From positions 310,001 to 374,000 of the forward strand of contig NC_008381.1 in the NCBI RefSeq assembly GCF_000009265.1: a stretch of DNA of 64,000 bases, read 5' to 3'. This DNA comes from Rhizobium johnstonii 3841 (GTDB taxonomy: Bacteria > Pseudomonadota > Alphaproteobacteria > Rhizobiales > Rhizobiaceae). The notes beneath the pieces were generated by a model. That model ran no database searches, had not been told where the DNA came from, and was given only the letters and a program-made list of their open reading frames with translations. The number at the start of each line of letters is the position of its first letter. Position 1 is the stretch's first letter. Below, one piece after another: positions 49,998-58,922 of the stretch. A program made the translations under genes and the position numbers.

Positions 49998-51125
49998 ATG
50001 ACCATCGAGGCCAATGATCCCGCAATAGCCATCGCGGAAAAACCGGCTTCCCTGCGCCCCGTCCTCGAATGGATCGCGCGGCGGGCCGAGCCCGTTGTCA
50101 TCGGCCTCGCGGCCATCCTGATCGGTCTTGCGCTCTTCTCCCTCTTCATCCTGGCGGTCGGCAAGTCGCCGGTCACTCTCTTCCAACTGATGTACACCGG
50201 CGGCTTCGGCAGCTGGTTTTCGGTGCAGAACAGCTTAAGTCGTGCGGCACCCCTTCTCCTGACGGCACTCTGCGTCGCCCTGCCCGCCCGTCTCGGCCTC
50301 GTCATCATCGGCGGGGAAGGAGCGGTCGTGCTGGGCGGCGTTGCCGCCGCGGCCATGGCTCTGCCGCTGGCCGGCACCGCGCCTGTCTTCCTCACCCTCA
50401 TTCTGATGGCGATCGCCGCCATGGCGGTCGGCGGCATCTGGATCGGCCTTGCCGGTTTCCTGCGCCACTATCGCGGCGTCAACGAAACCATCTCGTCGCT
50501 GCTGCTCTCCTATATCGCCATTGCCCTGATGAACCAGTTCGTCGAAGGGCTGCTGCGCGATCCGGCAAGCCTCAACAAGCCGTCGACCAGGCCACTGCCG
50601 GCGGAATATATGCTCGGCAATATTCCCGGCATGGACGTGCATTGGGGCCTGGTCATCGGCATCCTCGCCTGTGTGGTCTCCTGGATCGTGATCGAGGCCA
50701 CGAGCTACGGTTTTGCCGCCCGCATCGCCGGCGGCAACGTGCGCGCCGCGCAGATCCAGGGACTGCCGGTCGGCAAGCTGATCGCCGGATTTACCGCGCT
50801 TGCCGGTAGTTTTGCCGGCCTGGCGGGCATGATCGAAGTGGCGGCGGTGCAGGGAAGTGCCAACGCCTCGCTTGCCGCCGGCTACGGTTATACCGGCATC
50901 CTCGTCGCCTTCCTCGCCAGGCACAATCCGCTGGCGATCATTCCGGTGGCGATCCTGCTCGGCGGCATCGACGCCTCGGGCGGCCTCATCCAGCGGCGTA
51001 TGGGCCTGCCGGATGCGACGGTTCTGGTGCTGCAGGGCACGCTCTTCATCGTCATTCTGTTCTGCGAGACCTTCTACGGCCGCTTCAAGATCTTCAATCC
51101 CGACCTCTGGAAAAGGAGCTTCTGA
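49998..51125 (+). CDS. BMP-type ABC permease 1
   Basis: A 375-residue BPD_transp_2 permease: LSRAAPLLLTALCVALPARL, then GGEGAVVLGGVAAAAMALPL, NETISSLLLSYIAIALMNQF and GYGYTGILVAFLARHNPLAI. Its TGA overlaps the next ATG by one base. Equivalent in place to the permease at 39824. Confidence 0.86.
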   Translation: MTIEANDPAIAIAEKPASLRPVLEWIARRAEPVVIGLAAILIGLALFSLFILAVGKSPVTLFQLMYTGGFGSWFSVQNSLSRAAPLLLTALCVALPARLGLVIIGGEGAVVLGGVAAAAMALPLAGTAPVFLTLILMAIAAMAVGGIWIGLAGFLRHYRGVNETISSLLLSYIAIALMNQFVEGLLRDPASLNKPSTRPLPAEYMLGNIPGMDVHWGLVIGILACVVSWIVIEATSYGFAARIAGGNVRAAQIQGLPVGKLIAGFTALAGSFAGLAGMIEVAAVQGSANASLAAGYGYTGILVAFLARHNPLAIIPVAILLGGIDASGGLIQRRMGLPDATVLVLQGTLFIVILFCETFYGRFKIFNPDLWKRSF

Positions 51126-52051
51126 TGGAAGAGACAGGCATCGGCATCTGGGGCGTGCCGCTGGCGATATTCGCAGGCGCCATCCGCGTTTCCACACCGT
51201 TCATCTTCGTCAGCCTCGGCGAGACGATCACCGAACGCTCCGGCCGCATCAATCTCGGCCTGGAAGGCACGCTCGTCTTCGGCGCCATGACGGCCTATGC
51301 GGTGGCTGTCATGACCGGCTCGCCGACCCTCGGCGTGCTGGCCGCAATGGTGGCGGGCGCGATCTTCGGCCTCATCCACGGCTGGATCTGCAAGTTCCCG
51401 AAGGTCAACGACATCGCCATCGGCATCGCCATGATGCAGTTCGGTCTCGGCATGGCGTTCTTCCTCGGCAAATCCTTCATCCAGCCGGTGGCGCCGAAAC
51501 TGCCCTCGATCGCACTCGGCGGCTGGTCGAGCACTCCGCAGATCCAGGCAGCACTCAATATCAACGTGCTGTTCTTCATCGGCGCGGCACTTGCCCTCTT
51601 CCTGTTCTGGGCCTTCAAGAACACCCGCATCGGCCTGATCCTGCGCGTCGTCGGCGACAGCACCGACGCGGCCCGGGCCATGGGCATCAACCCGGACCGG
51701 GTTCGCTTGCTGGCGACGGCAGTGGGCGGTTCGCTGGCGGCAATCGGCGGCGCCTATCTCTCGCTCTACTATCCGGGCTCATGGAACGAAGGCATCTCGT
51801 CGGGCCAGGGCCTGATGGCCGTGGCCCTCGTCATCTTCGCCCGCTGGAACCCGATCGGCTGCTTCCTCGCTGCCCTGCTTTTCGGCGGCGCCGGCGCGCT
51901 CGGCCCGGCGCTGCAATCGGTCGGCGTCACACAAGGCTACTACCTTTTTTACGCCGCGCCTTACGTGCTCACCCTCGTCATCCTGATCGCCACCTCCTCG
52001 CCCACCCGCTCGCTAGCCGGTGCGCCGGGCGCGCTGTCGCTCACGAAATAA
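51125..52051 (+). CDS. BMP-type ABC permease 2
   Basis: A 308-residue partner permease: STPFIFVSLGETITERSGRI, NLGLEGTLVFGAMTAYAV, KVNDIAIGIAMMQFGLGMAF and GQGLMAVALVIFARWNPIG. Unusually for the family, the ATPase gene does not follow; it is at 54850, separated by three enzyme genes. Confidence 0.87.
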   Translation: MEETGIGIWGVPLAIFAGAIRVSTPFIFVSLGETITERSGRINLGLEGTLVFGAMTAYAVAVMTGSPTLGVLAAMVAGAIFGLIHGWICKFPKVNDIAIGIAMMQFGLGMAFFLGKSFIQPVAPKLPSIALGGWSSTPQIQAALNINVLFFIGAALALFLFWAFKNTRIGLILRVVGDSTDAARAMGINPDRVRLLATAVGGSLAAIGGAYLSLYYPGSWNEGISSGQGLMAVALVIFARWNPIGCFLAALLFGGAGALGPALQSVGVTQGYYLFYAAPYVLTLVILIATSSPTRSLAGAPGALSLTK

Positions 52052-52063
52052 CGGAGCTTTCCG

Positions 52064-53080
52064 ATGAACGGACTTGGCGGTCTCAACAAATCCGAACACG
52101 GCGTCGGCATCGGCCTCGTTCAGCTCCAGCTGCCGGTGACCGTCACCAAAGCGGATCTGGCAAAACAGACGCAGGTGATCGTCGATCTGGTGGCCAAAGC
52201 GCGGCGCAACCAGCCGGGCATGGACCTCGTCGTCTTTCCCGAATACGCGCTGCACGGCCTTTCCATGGACATCAATCCGGAGATCATGTGCACGCTCGAC
52301 GGGCCGGAGGTCGCGGCCTTCAGGCAAGCTTGCAGCGACAACCGGATCTGGGGCTGCTTCTCGATCATGGAGCTCAATCCCGGTGGCATGCCCTACAATT
52401 CCGGCATCGTCATCGACGACCAGGGCGAGCTGAAGCTCTATTACCGCAAGATGCATCCCTGGATCCCCGTCGAGCCGTGGGAGCCCGGCGATCTTGGCAT
52501 CCCCGTTATCGAAGGCCCCCGAGGCGCCAAGCTCGCGCTGATCATCTGCCATGACGGCATGTTCCCGGAGATGGCGCGCGAATGTGCCTATAAGGGCGCC
52601 GAAATCATGATCCGCACCGCCGGCTACACGGCGCCGATCCGCGATGCCTGGCGCTTCACCAACCAGGCCAACGCCTTCTGCAACCTGATGATCACCGCCA
52701 ATGTCTGCATGTGCGGCTCGGACGGCACGTTCGATTCCATGGGTGAAGGCATGATCTGCAATTTCGACGGCGCGATCATCGCCCACGGCACCTCCGGCCG
52801 CGTCAACGAGATCATCACCGCAGAGGTGCGCCCCGATCTGGTGCGGGAGGCCCGGCTCGGCTGGGGCGTGGAGAACAACATCTACCAGTTCGGCCATCGC
52901 GGCTATGTCGCCGTCGCCGGCGGCGCCCAGGATGCGCCCTACACCTACATGCACGACCTTATCGCCGGCAAATACCGCCTGCCATGGGAAGACGAGATAA
53001 AGGTCAAGGATGGCACGTCCTGCGGATTTGACAAGCCGATGCGCCGTTACGGCGAACCCCTCAAACCTGCCGCGGAATAG
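52064..53080 (+). CDS. Formamidase (nitrilase superfamily)
   Basis: A 338-residue nitrilase-fold amidase closely matching the AmiF formamidase group in length and sequence. The catalytic triad is Glu60 (DLVVFPEYALHG), Lys129 (YYRKMHPW) and Cys162 (ALIICHDGMFPE). WEPGDLGIPVIEGP and the GHRGYVAVAGG, YTYMHDLIAGKYRLPWEDE end blocks are characteristic. It hydrolyses formamide or a related short amide to ammonia and the acid. Within this operon its natural substrate may be an amide from ring breakdown. Confidence 0.85.
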   Translation: MNGLGGLNKSEHGVGIGLVQLQLPVTVTKADLAKQTQVIVDLVAKARRNQPGMDLVVFPEYALHGLSMDINPEIMCTLDGPEVAAFRQACSDNRIWGCFSIMELNPGGMPYNSGIVIDDQGELKLYYRKMHPWIPVEPWEPGDLGIPVIEGPRGAKLALIICHDGMFPEMARECAYKGAEIMIRTAGYTAPIRDAWRFTNQANAFCNLMITANVCMCGSDGTFDSMGEGMICNFDGAIIAHGTSGRVNEIITAEVRPDLVREARLGWGVENNIYQFGHRGYVAVAGGAQDAPYTYMHDLIAGKYRLPWEDEIKVKDGTSCGFDKPMRRYGEPLKPAAE

Positions 53081-53091
53081 GAGAGAGAATG

Positions 53092-53793
53092 ATGGACGCG
53101 ATGGTCGAAACCAACCGGCATTTTATCGACGCCGATCCGTATCCGTGGCCCTATAACGGAGCTCTGAGGCCTGACAATACCGCCCTCATCATCATCGACA
53201 TGCAGACGGATTTCTGCGGCAAGGGCGGTTATGTCGACCACATGGGCTACGACCTGTCGCTGGTGCAGGCGCCGATCGAACCCATCAAACGCGTGCTTGC
53301 CGCCATGCGGGCCAAGGGTTATCACATCATCCACACCCGCGAGGGCCACCGCCCCGACCTCGCCGATCTGCCAGCAAACAAACGCTGGCGCTCGCAACGG
53401 ATCGGGGCCGGCATCGGTGATCCCGGCCCCTGCGGCCGAATCCTGACGCGTGGCGAACCCGGCTGGGACATCATCCCCGAACTCTACCCGATCGAAGGCG
53501 AGACGATCATCGACAAGCCCGGCAAGGGTTCGTTCTGCGCCACCGACCTCGAACTCGTCCTCAACCAGAAACGCATCGAGAACATTATCCTCACCGGGAT
53601 CACCACCGATGTCTGCGTCTCGACGACGATGCGCGAGGCGAACGACCGCGGCTACGAATGCCTGCTGCTGGAGGACTGCTGTGGTGCGACCGACTACGGA
53701 AACCACCTCGCCGCCATCAAGATGGTGAAGATGCAGGGCGGCGTCTTCGGCTCGGTCTCCAATTCCGCGGCTCTAGTCGAGGCGCTGCCCTGA
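53092..53793 (+). CDS. biuH: Biuret hydrolase (cysteine hydrolase)
   Basis: A 233-residue isochorismatase-fold cysteine hydrolase converting biuret to allophanate and ammonia. Counting from the ATG at 53092 the triad is Asp36 (LIIIDMQTDF), Lys142 (IIDKPGKGSF) and Cys175 (TTDVCVSTTM), the same numbers as in the characterised R. leguminosarum bv. viciae 3841 BiuH. An additional ATG at 53089 immediately precedes it. The overall sequence agrees with that enzyme as I remember it. It is followed with one-base overlap by the cyanuric acid hydrolase. Confidence 0.93.
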   Translation: MDAMVETNRHFIDADPYPWPYNGALRPDNTALIIIDMQTDFCGKGGYVDHMGYDLSLVQAPIEPIKRVLAAMRAKGYHIIHTREGHRPDLADLPANKRWRSQRIGAGIGDPGPCGRILTRGEPGWDIIPELYPIEGETIIDKPGKGSFCATDLELVLNQKRIENIILTGITTDVCVSTTMREANDRGYECLLLEDCCGATDYGNHLAAIKMVKMQGGVFGSVSNSAALVEALP

Positions 53794-54848
53794 TGCCGTC
53801 ATTGCGTGCCCATGTCTTTCGCGTGCCAGCCGACGGCCCCGATGACGTTGCCGGCGTCGAGGCGCTCTTTGCCAGCGGCCTTCAGGCGAACAACATCGTC
53901 GCCGTTCTCGGCAAGACGGAAGGCAACGGCTGCGTCAATGATTTTACCCGCGGTTATGCCACCCGCAGCTTCGAGACATTGTTCAGTAGATATGGCGTCG
54001 ACGGCGTCTCGATCATCATGTCCGGCGGCACCGAGGGTGCGCTCTCGCCGCATTGGACGGTTTTTGCGCGTGAAACCGTAGAAACCCCGGGCGAACGGGC
54101 GCTGGCCATTGGTGTGTCGCGTACCCCCGCGCTGTCCCCCGAACATCTCGGGCGCCGGGAACAGATCCTGCTCGTTGCCGAAGGCGTGAAGTCCGCGATG
54201 AGGGATGCCGGCATCGATGATCCCGCCGATGCCCATTTCGTGCAGATCAAGTGTCCGCTGCTCACCTCGCGCCGGATTGCCGAGGCCGAGGCAGCAGGCA
54301 GGACGGTCGCAACCCACGACACGCTGAAATCCATGGGCCTCTCGCGCGGCGCTTCGGCTCTCGGCGTCGCCGTGGCACTCGGCGAGATAGATGCGACATC
54401 GATCAACGATGCCGACATCTGCACACGTTTCGATCTCTTTTCCCGCTGCGCCTCAACCTCGTCCGGGGTCGAACTCACCGATCACGAAATCATCGTCCTC
54501 GGCATGAGCGCAAAATGGTCCGGTCCGCTGTCGATCGACCACGCGGTCATGCGGGATGCGATCGACGCGCATTCCGTCAGGAAAGCCCGCGAACGCCTGC
54601 CGGAAAACAGCCGGCTGGCGGCGGTTCTCGCTAAGGCCGAGCCGGACCCGTCCGGCGAGATCGACGGCAGGCGCCACACGATGCTCGATGACTCGGATAT
54701 TGCAGGCACCCGCCATGCCCGTGCCTTCGTCGGCGGCGTTCTCGCCGGCATCTTCGGCATTACCGATCTCTATGTGTCCGGCGGCGCCGAACACCAGGGT
54801 CCGCCCGGCGGCGGTCCCGTCGCCATCATCGTCGAAAAGGAGCAATGA
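53793..54848 (+). CDS. Cyanuric acid hydrolase / barbiturase family
   Basis: A 351-residue ring-opening amidohydrolase of the AtzD/TrzD/barbiturase family, a fold of three pseudo-repeats each giving one Lys and one Ser. Visible are Lys41 (VAVLGKTEGNG), Ser77 (IIMSGGTEG), the Lys in HFVQIKCPLLTS, the Ser in GLSRGASALGVA, and the Ser in YVSGGAEHQGPPGGGP. Coupled to biuret hydrolase, cyanuric acid is the likelier substrate: opening gives carboxybiuret, which decarboxylates to biuret. Barbiturase activity remains possible. No allophanate hydrolase gene is in the window. Confidence 0.88.
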   Translation: MPSLRAHVFRVPADGPDDVAGVEALFASGLQANNIVAVLGKTEGNGCVNDFTRGYATRSFETLFSRYGVDGVSIIMSGGTEGALSPHWTVFARETVETPGERALAIGVSRTPALSPEHLGRREQILLVAEGVKSAMRDAGIDDPADAHFVQIKCPLLTSRRIAEAEAAGRTVATHDTLKSMGLSRGASALGVAVALGEIDATSINDADICTRFDLFSRCASTSSGVELTDHEIIVLGMSAKWSGPLSIDHAVMRDAIDAHSVRKARERLPENSRLAAVLAKAEPDPSGEIDGRRHTMLDDSDIAGTRHARAFVGGVLAGIFGITDLYVSGGAEHQGPPGGGPVAIIVEKEQ

Positions 54849-54849
54849 A

Positions 54850-56400
54850 GTGAGCACAGTCCGCGACACGCCCCTTCCGCAAGCCGGCAAGGCCGTCGGC
54901 ATCGAGACGCTCGGCATGACCATGCGCTTCGGCTCGTTCACCGCGCTCGACGACGTCTCGATCGCCGTTCCGGCCGGCTCTTTTCACGCGCTTCTCGGCG
55001 AAAACGGCGCCGGCAAGTCGACGCTCGTCAAATGCATCATGGGCTTCTATCACGCCACGTCAGGCTCGCTGTCGGTCGATGGCCGCGAGGTGGCGGTTGC
55101 CTCACCCAAGGATGCTGCGGCCTATGGGCTCGGCATGGTCTACCAGCATTTCACACTGGTTCCCTCTCTGACCGGTGCGGAAAATCTGGTCATCAGCCGC
55201 ACCGAAGTACCCGCGGTGATCAACTGGGCCAGGGAACGCAAGGATCTGGCGGGTTTCATGGAGCGCATGCCGTTCAAGATCCCGCTCGACAGGCCGGTGA
55301 GCGAGCTTGCGGCCGGCGAAAAACAGAAGCTCGAAATTGTCAAGCAGCTCTATCTCGGCCGCTCCTTCCTCGTGCTCGACGAGCCGACCTCGGTGCTGAC
55401 GCCGGCCGAAGCCGATGAGATGCTCGGCATCGTCCGCGGGATGACCGAGCGCGGCGAACTCACCGTGCTGATGATCTCCCACAAGTTCCACGAGGTGACG
55501 AAGTTCGCTGATGCCGTCTCGATCCTGCGGCGCGGCAAGCTGGTGGGCACCGGTAAGGTCGGCGAGCTCTCCACCGCCGAGATGGCGGGGATGATGATCG
55601 GCGACGTCAAGCTCGCCGAGCTCGACAGCCGTCTGCCGGTGGCGGAAGCGGCCAAATCCGTGCTCACTGTAACCCAGGTGAAAGCTCCGGATCGCTCCGG
55701 CCTGAAGACGATCGAGATCGACGCGCTGACGGTCCGCTCCGGCGAGATCGTCGGCATCGCCGGCATATCCGGCAACGGCCAGAAGGAGCTGACGGAAATC
55801 CTGGCCGGCCAGCGCCCGACCGATAGCGGCGAGGTCATGGTCAATGGCGAGACTTACGGCGCTACCCGTGACGAGACCCGCAGGAACAGGGTGCGTTTCA
55901 TCCCCGAAGAGCCGTTGCAGAATGCCTGTGCACCCAGGATGACGGTGAGTGAGAACCTTGCGTTCCGCACCTTCGACTTGAAGCTGGACGGCACGGACGC
56001 GATCTGGCTGAACAAGGGCAGCATGAAGAAGCGTGCCTCGGCGCTGATCTCCGACTTCAAGGTCAAGACGGCCTCTTCCTCCTCGCCGATCGCAGCGCTC
56101 TCGGGCGGCAACGTACAGCGTGCCGTACTGGCCCGTGAACTGACCGGCGATGTCGATCTGCTGATCGTCTCGAACCCCTGTTTCGGCCTCGATTTCTCGG
56201 CCGTTGCAGAAATCCGCGCCCGCATCATGAAAGCCCGCAATATGGGTGCCGCCGTGCTGGTGCTTTCCGAAGACCTCGACGAACTGCTCGAGATGTCCGA
56301 CCGCATCATGGTCATTTCGGAAGGCAAGCTCGTTTACGAGACACCGGCGCGTTCGGCCGATATCGGCGTGATCGGCGCCCACATGGCGGGACATCACTGA
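54850..56400 (+). CDS. BMP-type ABC transporter ATPase (two ABC domains)
   Basis: A 516-residue double ABC cassette. N-terminal half: Walker A GENGAGKSTLVK, Walker B LVLDEPTSVLTP, and a weak signature LAAGEKQKLE. C-terminal half: GISGNGQKE, signature LSGGNVQRAV and LLIVSNPCFGLD. A GTG at 54850 is taken as start because AAGGAG lies 7 nt upstream; the longer open frame overlaps the previous gene antagonistically. It serves the permeases encoded at 49998-52051. Confidence 0.87.
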   Translation: MSTVRDTPLPQAGKAVGIETLGMTMRFGSFTALDDVSIAVPAGSFHALLGENGAGKSTLVKCIMGFYHATSGSLSVDGREVAVASPKDAAAYGLGMVYQHFTLVPSLTGAENLVISRTEVPAVINWARERKDLAGFMERMPFKIPLDRPVSELAAGEKQKLEIVKQLYLGRSFLVLDEPTSVLTPAEADEMLGIVRGMTERGELTVLMISHKFHEVTKFADAVSILRRGKLVGTGKVGELSTAEMAGMMIGDVKLAELDSRLPVAEAAKSVLTVTQVKAPDRSGLKTIEIDALTVRSGEIVGIAGISGNGQKELTEILAGQRPTDSGEVMVNGETYGATRDETRRNRVRFIPEEPLQNACAPRMTVSENLAFRTFDLKLDGTDAIWLNKGSMKKRASALISDFKVKTASSSSPIAALSGGNVQRAVLARELTGDVDLLIVSNPCFGLDFSAVAEIRARIMKARNMGAAVLVLSEDLDELLEMSDRIMVISEGKLVYETPARSADIGVIGAHMAGHH

Positions 56401-57068
56401 TGGCGAAGATCAAGGCAGAACCCTTCGCCTTTCCGGTGAAGCACGATGAGCTCGCGCTCATCGTCATCGACATGCAGCGCGATTTCGCCGAGCCGGGCGG
56501 CTTCGGTGCAAGCCTCGGCAATGATGTCAGCCGCATCACCAGGATCGTGCCCGATGTCAAACGCCTGATCCAGGGCTTCCGCAATGCAGGCCTGCCTGTG
56601 ATCCATACGATGGAGTGCCACCGGCCTGATCTCTCCGACCTGCCGCCGGCCAAACGCGACCGCGGCAATCCTGCGCTCCGGATCGGCGACGAAGGCCCGA
56701 TGGGCCGCATCCTGATTTCGGGGGAACCCGGCACGGCAATTCTTCCGGAACTCGCTCCTGTGAAGGGCGAAGTCGTCATCGAAAAGCCCGGCAAGGGCGC
56801 CTTCTACGCGACCGACCTCGGCACCGTGCTGCAGCAGAAGGGCATCAAGCAGCTCGTCTTTGCCGGCGTCACCACCGAAGTCTGCGTGCAGACGACGATG
56901 CGCGAAGCAAACGACCGCGGTTATGAATGCCTTCTCGCCGAGGAGGCGACGGAAAGCTATTTCCCCGAATTCAAAGCCGCCGCCATCGCCATGATCCGCG
57001 CCCAGGGCGCGATCGTCGGCTGGACCGCGCATGTCGACGACATTCTGGAAAGTATCGCCCATGCCTGA
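56400..57068 (+). CDS. Second isochorismatase-fold cysteine hydrolase (biuret/triuret type)
   Basis: A 222-residue paralogue of the biuret hydrolase at 53092. Asp24 (LIVIDMQRDF), Lys129 (VIEKPGKGAF) and Cys162 (TTEVCVQTTM) form the triad, and the shared TMREANDRGYECLL block follows. The N-terminal extension of BiuH is shorter here. A ureide relative such as triuret or carboxylated biuret is a plausible substrate since biuret itself is already covered. ATG overlaps the ATPase stop by one base. Confidence 0.82.
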   Translation: MAKIKAEPFAFPVKHDELALIVIDMQRDFAEPGGFGASLGNDVSRITRIVPDVKRLIQGFRNAGLPVIHTMECHRPDLSDLPPAKRDRGNPALRIGDEGPMGRILISGEPGTAILPELAPVKGEVVIEKPGKGAFYATDLGTVLQQKGIKQLVFAGVTTEVCVQTTMREANDRGYECLLAEEATESYFPEFKAAAIAMIRAQGAIVGWTAHVDDILESIAHA

Positions 57069-57414
57069 AACGACCCGCGAACGCCTGACGTCAGGCGGCT
57101 GGAAGGAGCTGGAGTTCGGCCCTTTCCGCGATGCTGTCACCATCCACTGGATCCGCCCCTTCGAGGGCGACCAGCCGGGCGTGGCGCTGTTGAAATATGA
57201 GCCCGGCGCCTCCGTTCCCCGCCATCGCCACGAGGGGCTCGAGACCATCCTGGTGCTCGATGGCGTTCAATCCGACGAGACGGGCGATTACATCCGCGGC
57301 AGTTATATCGTCAATGCGCCGGGCAGCGAACACTCGGTCTGGAGCGATACCGGCTGTGTCGTGCTCATCCAGTGGGACCGGCCCGTGAAAATACTCGAAG
57401 AGGAAATTGCGTGA
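57061..57414 (+). CDS. Cupin-domain protein
   Basis: A 117-residue single cupin, ChrR-like. Motif 1 is GASVPRHRHEGLETILVLDG with the HxH and Glu metal ligands, and motif 2 is APGSEHSVWSDTGC. It overlaps the cysteine hydrolase gene by 8 bp and ends the operon. It could be a small isomerase/decarboxylase or a metal-dependent sensor; a function assisting ureide metabolism is guessed from position only. Confidence 0.75.
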   Translation: MPETTRERLTSGGWKELEFGPFRDAVTIHWIRPFEGDQPGVALLKYEPGASVPRHRHEGLETILVLDGVQSDETGDYIRGSYIVNAPGSEHSVWSDTGCVVLIQWDRPVKILEEEIA

Positions 57415-57465
57415 AGCCGACACCGGCTGTGGAGGTCTGTCCGACGATCGGGAAGGACATGAACG

Positions 57466-58257
57466 TCACAGCAGCATCGAAGCTCCGCGATCGATATAGG
57501 TATCCAGGAATTGCTCGAGCCGGGGGTTTCTCGGCCGCTTGAAGACGTCCTGCGGCGGTCCGGTGAACAGCACCTTGCCGTGATCGAGAAAGACGATCTG
57601 CTGGCCGACCGTTGCGGCAAATCCGATCTCGTGGGAGACGACGACCATCGTCATACCCTCGGCAGCGAGATCTCGCATGACGTTCAGCACTTCGCCGGTC
57701 AGCTCGGGATCGAGTGACGAGGTCGGCTCGTCAAACAGCATGATCTTCGGGTTGAGGGCAAGCGCCCGGGCAATAGCGACGCGCTGCTGCTGCCCTCCCG
57801 AGAGCTGCGACGGGTAATGCCCTGCCTTGCCCTCTAGGCCGACCTTGACGAGCTGGGCCATTGCCCGCTCCTCAGCATCCCTGCGGCTCATCCTGTGAAC
57901 GGTCTTCAGCGCTTCGCTGACATTGCCGAGCGCCGTCATATGCGGCCAGAGATTGAACTGCTGAAAAACCATGCCGATCTGCGATCGAATTTGCCGGTTC
58001 ACTGCGGCGGGCACCCGCTCCCGGACGCCCTTGGCGTTTTCCGCAAAGCCAAGCACCTCGCCGTTGACGGTAATCGTCCCCTTGGTCGATTCCTCGAGAA
58101 AGGCCATGCAGCGCAGCAGCGTACTCTTGCCGGAACCCGACGGGCCGATGACGCAGGAAACCTGCCCCTGAACGATATCGAGGTCGATGCCGTGCAGCAC
58201 GGTGGAGCCGCCGAAGGTCTTGACGAGATTTTTGACTGTGATCGCAGGAACGCTCAT
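57466..58257 (-). CDS. Polar amino acid ABC transporter ATPase
   Basis: A 263-residue ATPase of the HisP/GlnQ class: Walker A GPSGSGKSTLLRC, Q-loop MVFQQFNLWPH, signature LSGGQQQRVA, Walker B IMLFDEPTSSLD and switch His in VVSHEIGFA. The ATG at 58257 overlaps the upstream permease stop by 4 bp; the frame open to 58554 is the permease antisense-in-frame and rejected. Last gene of a four-gene transporter operon beginning at 60486. Confidence 0.9.
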   Translation of the reverse strand: MSVPAITVKNLVKTFGGSTVLHGIDLDIVQGQVSCVIGPSGSGKSTLLRCMAFLEESTKGTITVNGEVLGFAENAKGVRERVPAAVNRQIRSQIGMVFQQFNLWPHMTALGNVSEALKTVHRMSRRDAEERAMAQLVKVGLEGKAGHYPSQLSGGQQQRVAIARALALNPKIMLFDEPTSSLDPELTGEVLNVMRDLAAEGMTMVVVSHEIGFAATVGQQIVFLDHGKVLFTGPPQDVFKRPRNPRLEQFLDTYIDRGASMLL

Positions 58258-58922
58258 ATGTTGAAAAACCTGAATCTGGTGAGTTTCGTTTCGGCGAGAT
58301 GACCGAGCCAACCGGTGATTTCGACCAAGGCCCAGTAGAACAGGGCGAGCACGAAGAGCGCTTCGACGAAAGCATATTGCTGCGAGCCGATGGCGCTCAG
58401 CGTCGCCGTCAACTCCGGCACGGTAATGATGGACAGCACGGCCGTCTCCTTCATCAGGATGACCGTCATGTTGACCGAAGGCGGCAGCACGAGCATGGTC
58501 ATTTCCGGCAGCAATATGCGTCGGATGATCTGTCCTTGTGTCAGGCCAACGCATATCCCGGCCTCGATATGTCCCTTCGGGACGGCGGCAAAGCCCGAGC
58601 GGAATATCTCACTGAAATAAGCCGCGCCGTAGATGGAAAGGCCGATGACGCCTGCCGGGATCGGATCAAGTGACAATCCGACGAAGGGGCCGCCGTAGTA
58701 GACGAGGAATATCTGAATCAGGAACGGCGTGCCGCGGAGCACCGCGATGACGATGCCGAACGCCTTGTCCAGCATGACGCCGCCAAAACGTCTGGCGACG
58801 GCGACAAGGAAGCCGAGCACGGCAGCGGCCGGGGTGGTGATGATCCAGATGACGATGGTGACCCAAGCACCGCTGAGGATTTCCGGCAAGTTGCTGAAGA
58901 TCACATTGATGTCGAAGGTCAT
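58254..58922 (-). CDS. Polar amino acid ABC transporter permease 2
   Basis: A 222-residue HisMQ-type permease with about five helices: VIAVLRGTPFLIQIFLVYYG, GLSIYGAAYFSEIFRSGFAA, and the EAA loop IEAGICVGLTQGQIIRRILLP. ATG at 58922 overlaps permease 1 by 4 bp. Confidence 0.88.
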   Translation of the reverse strand: MTFDINVIFSNLPEILSGAWVTIVIWIITTPAAAVLGFLVAVARRFGGVMLDKAFGIVIAVLRGTPFLIQIFLVYYGGPFVGLSLDPIPAGVIGLSIYGAAYFSEIFRSGFAAVPKGHIEAGICVGLTQGQIIRRILLPEMTMLVLPPSVNMTVILMKETAVLSIITVPELTATLSAIGSQQYAFVEALFVLALFYWALVEITGWLGHLAETKLTRFRFFNI

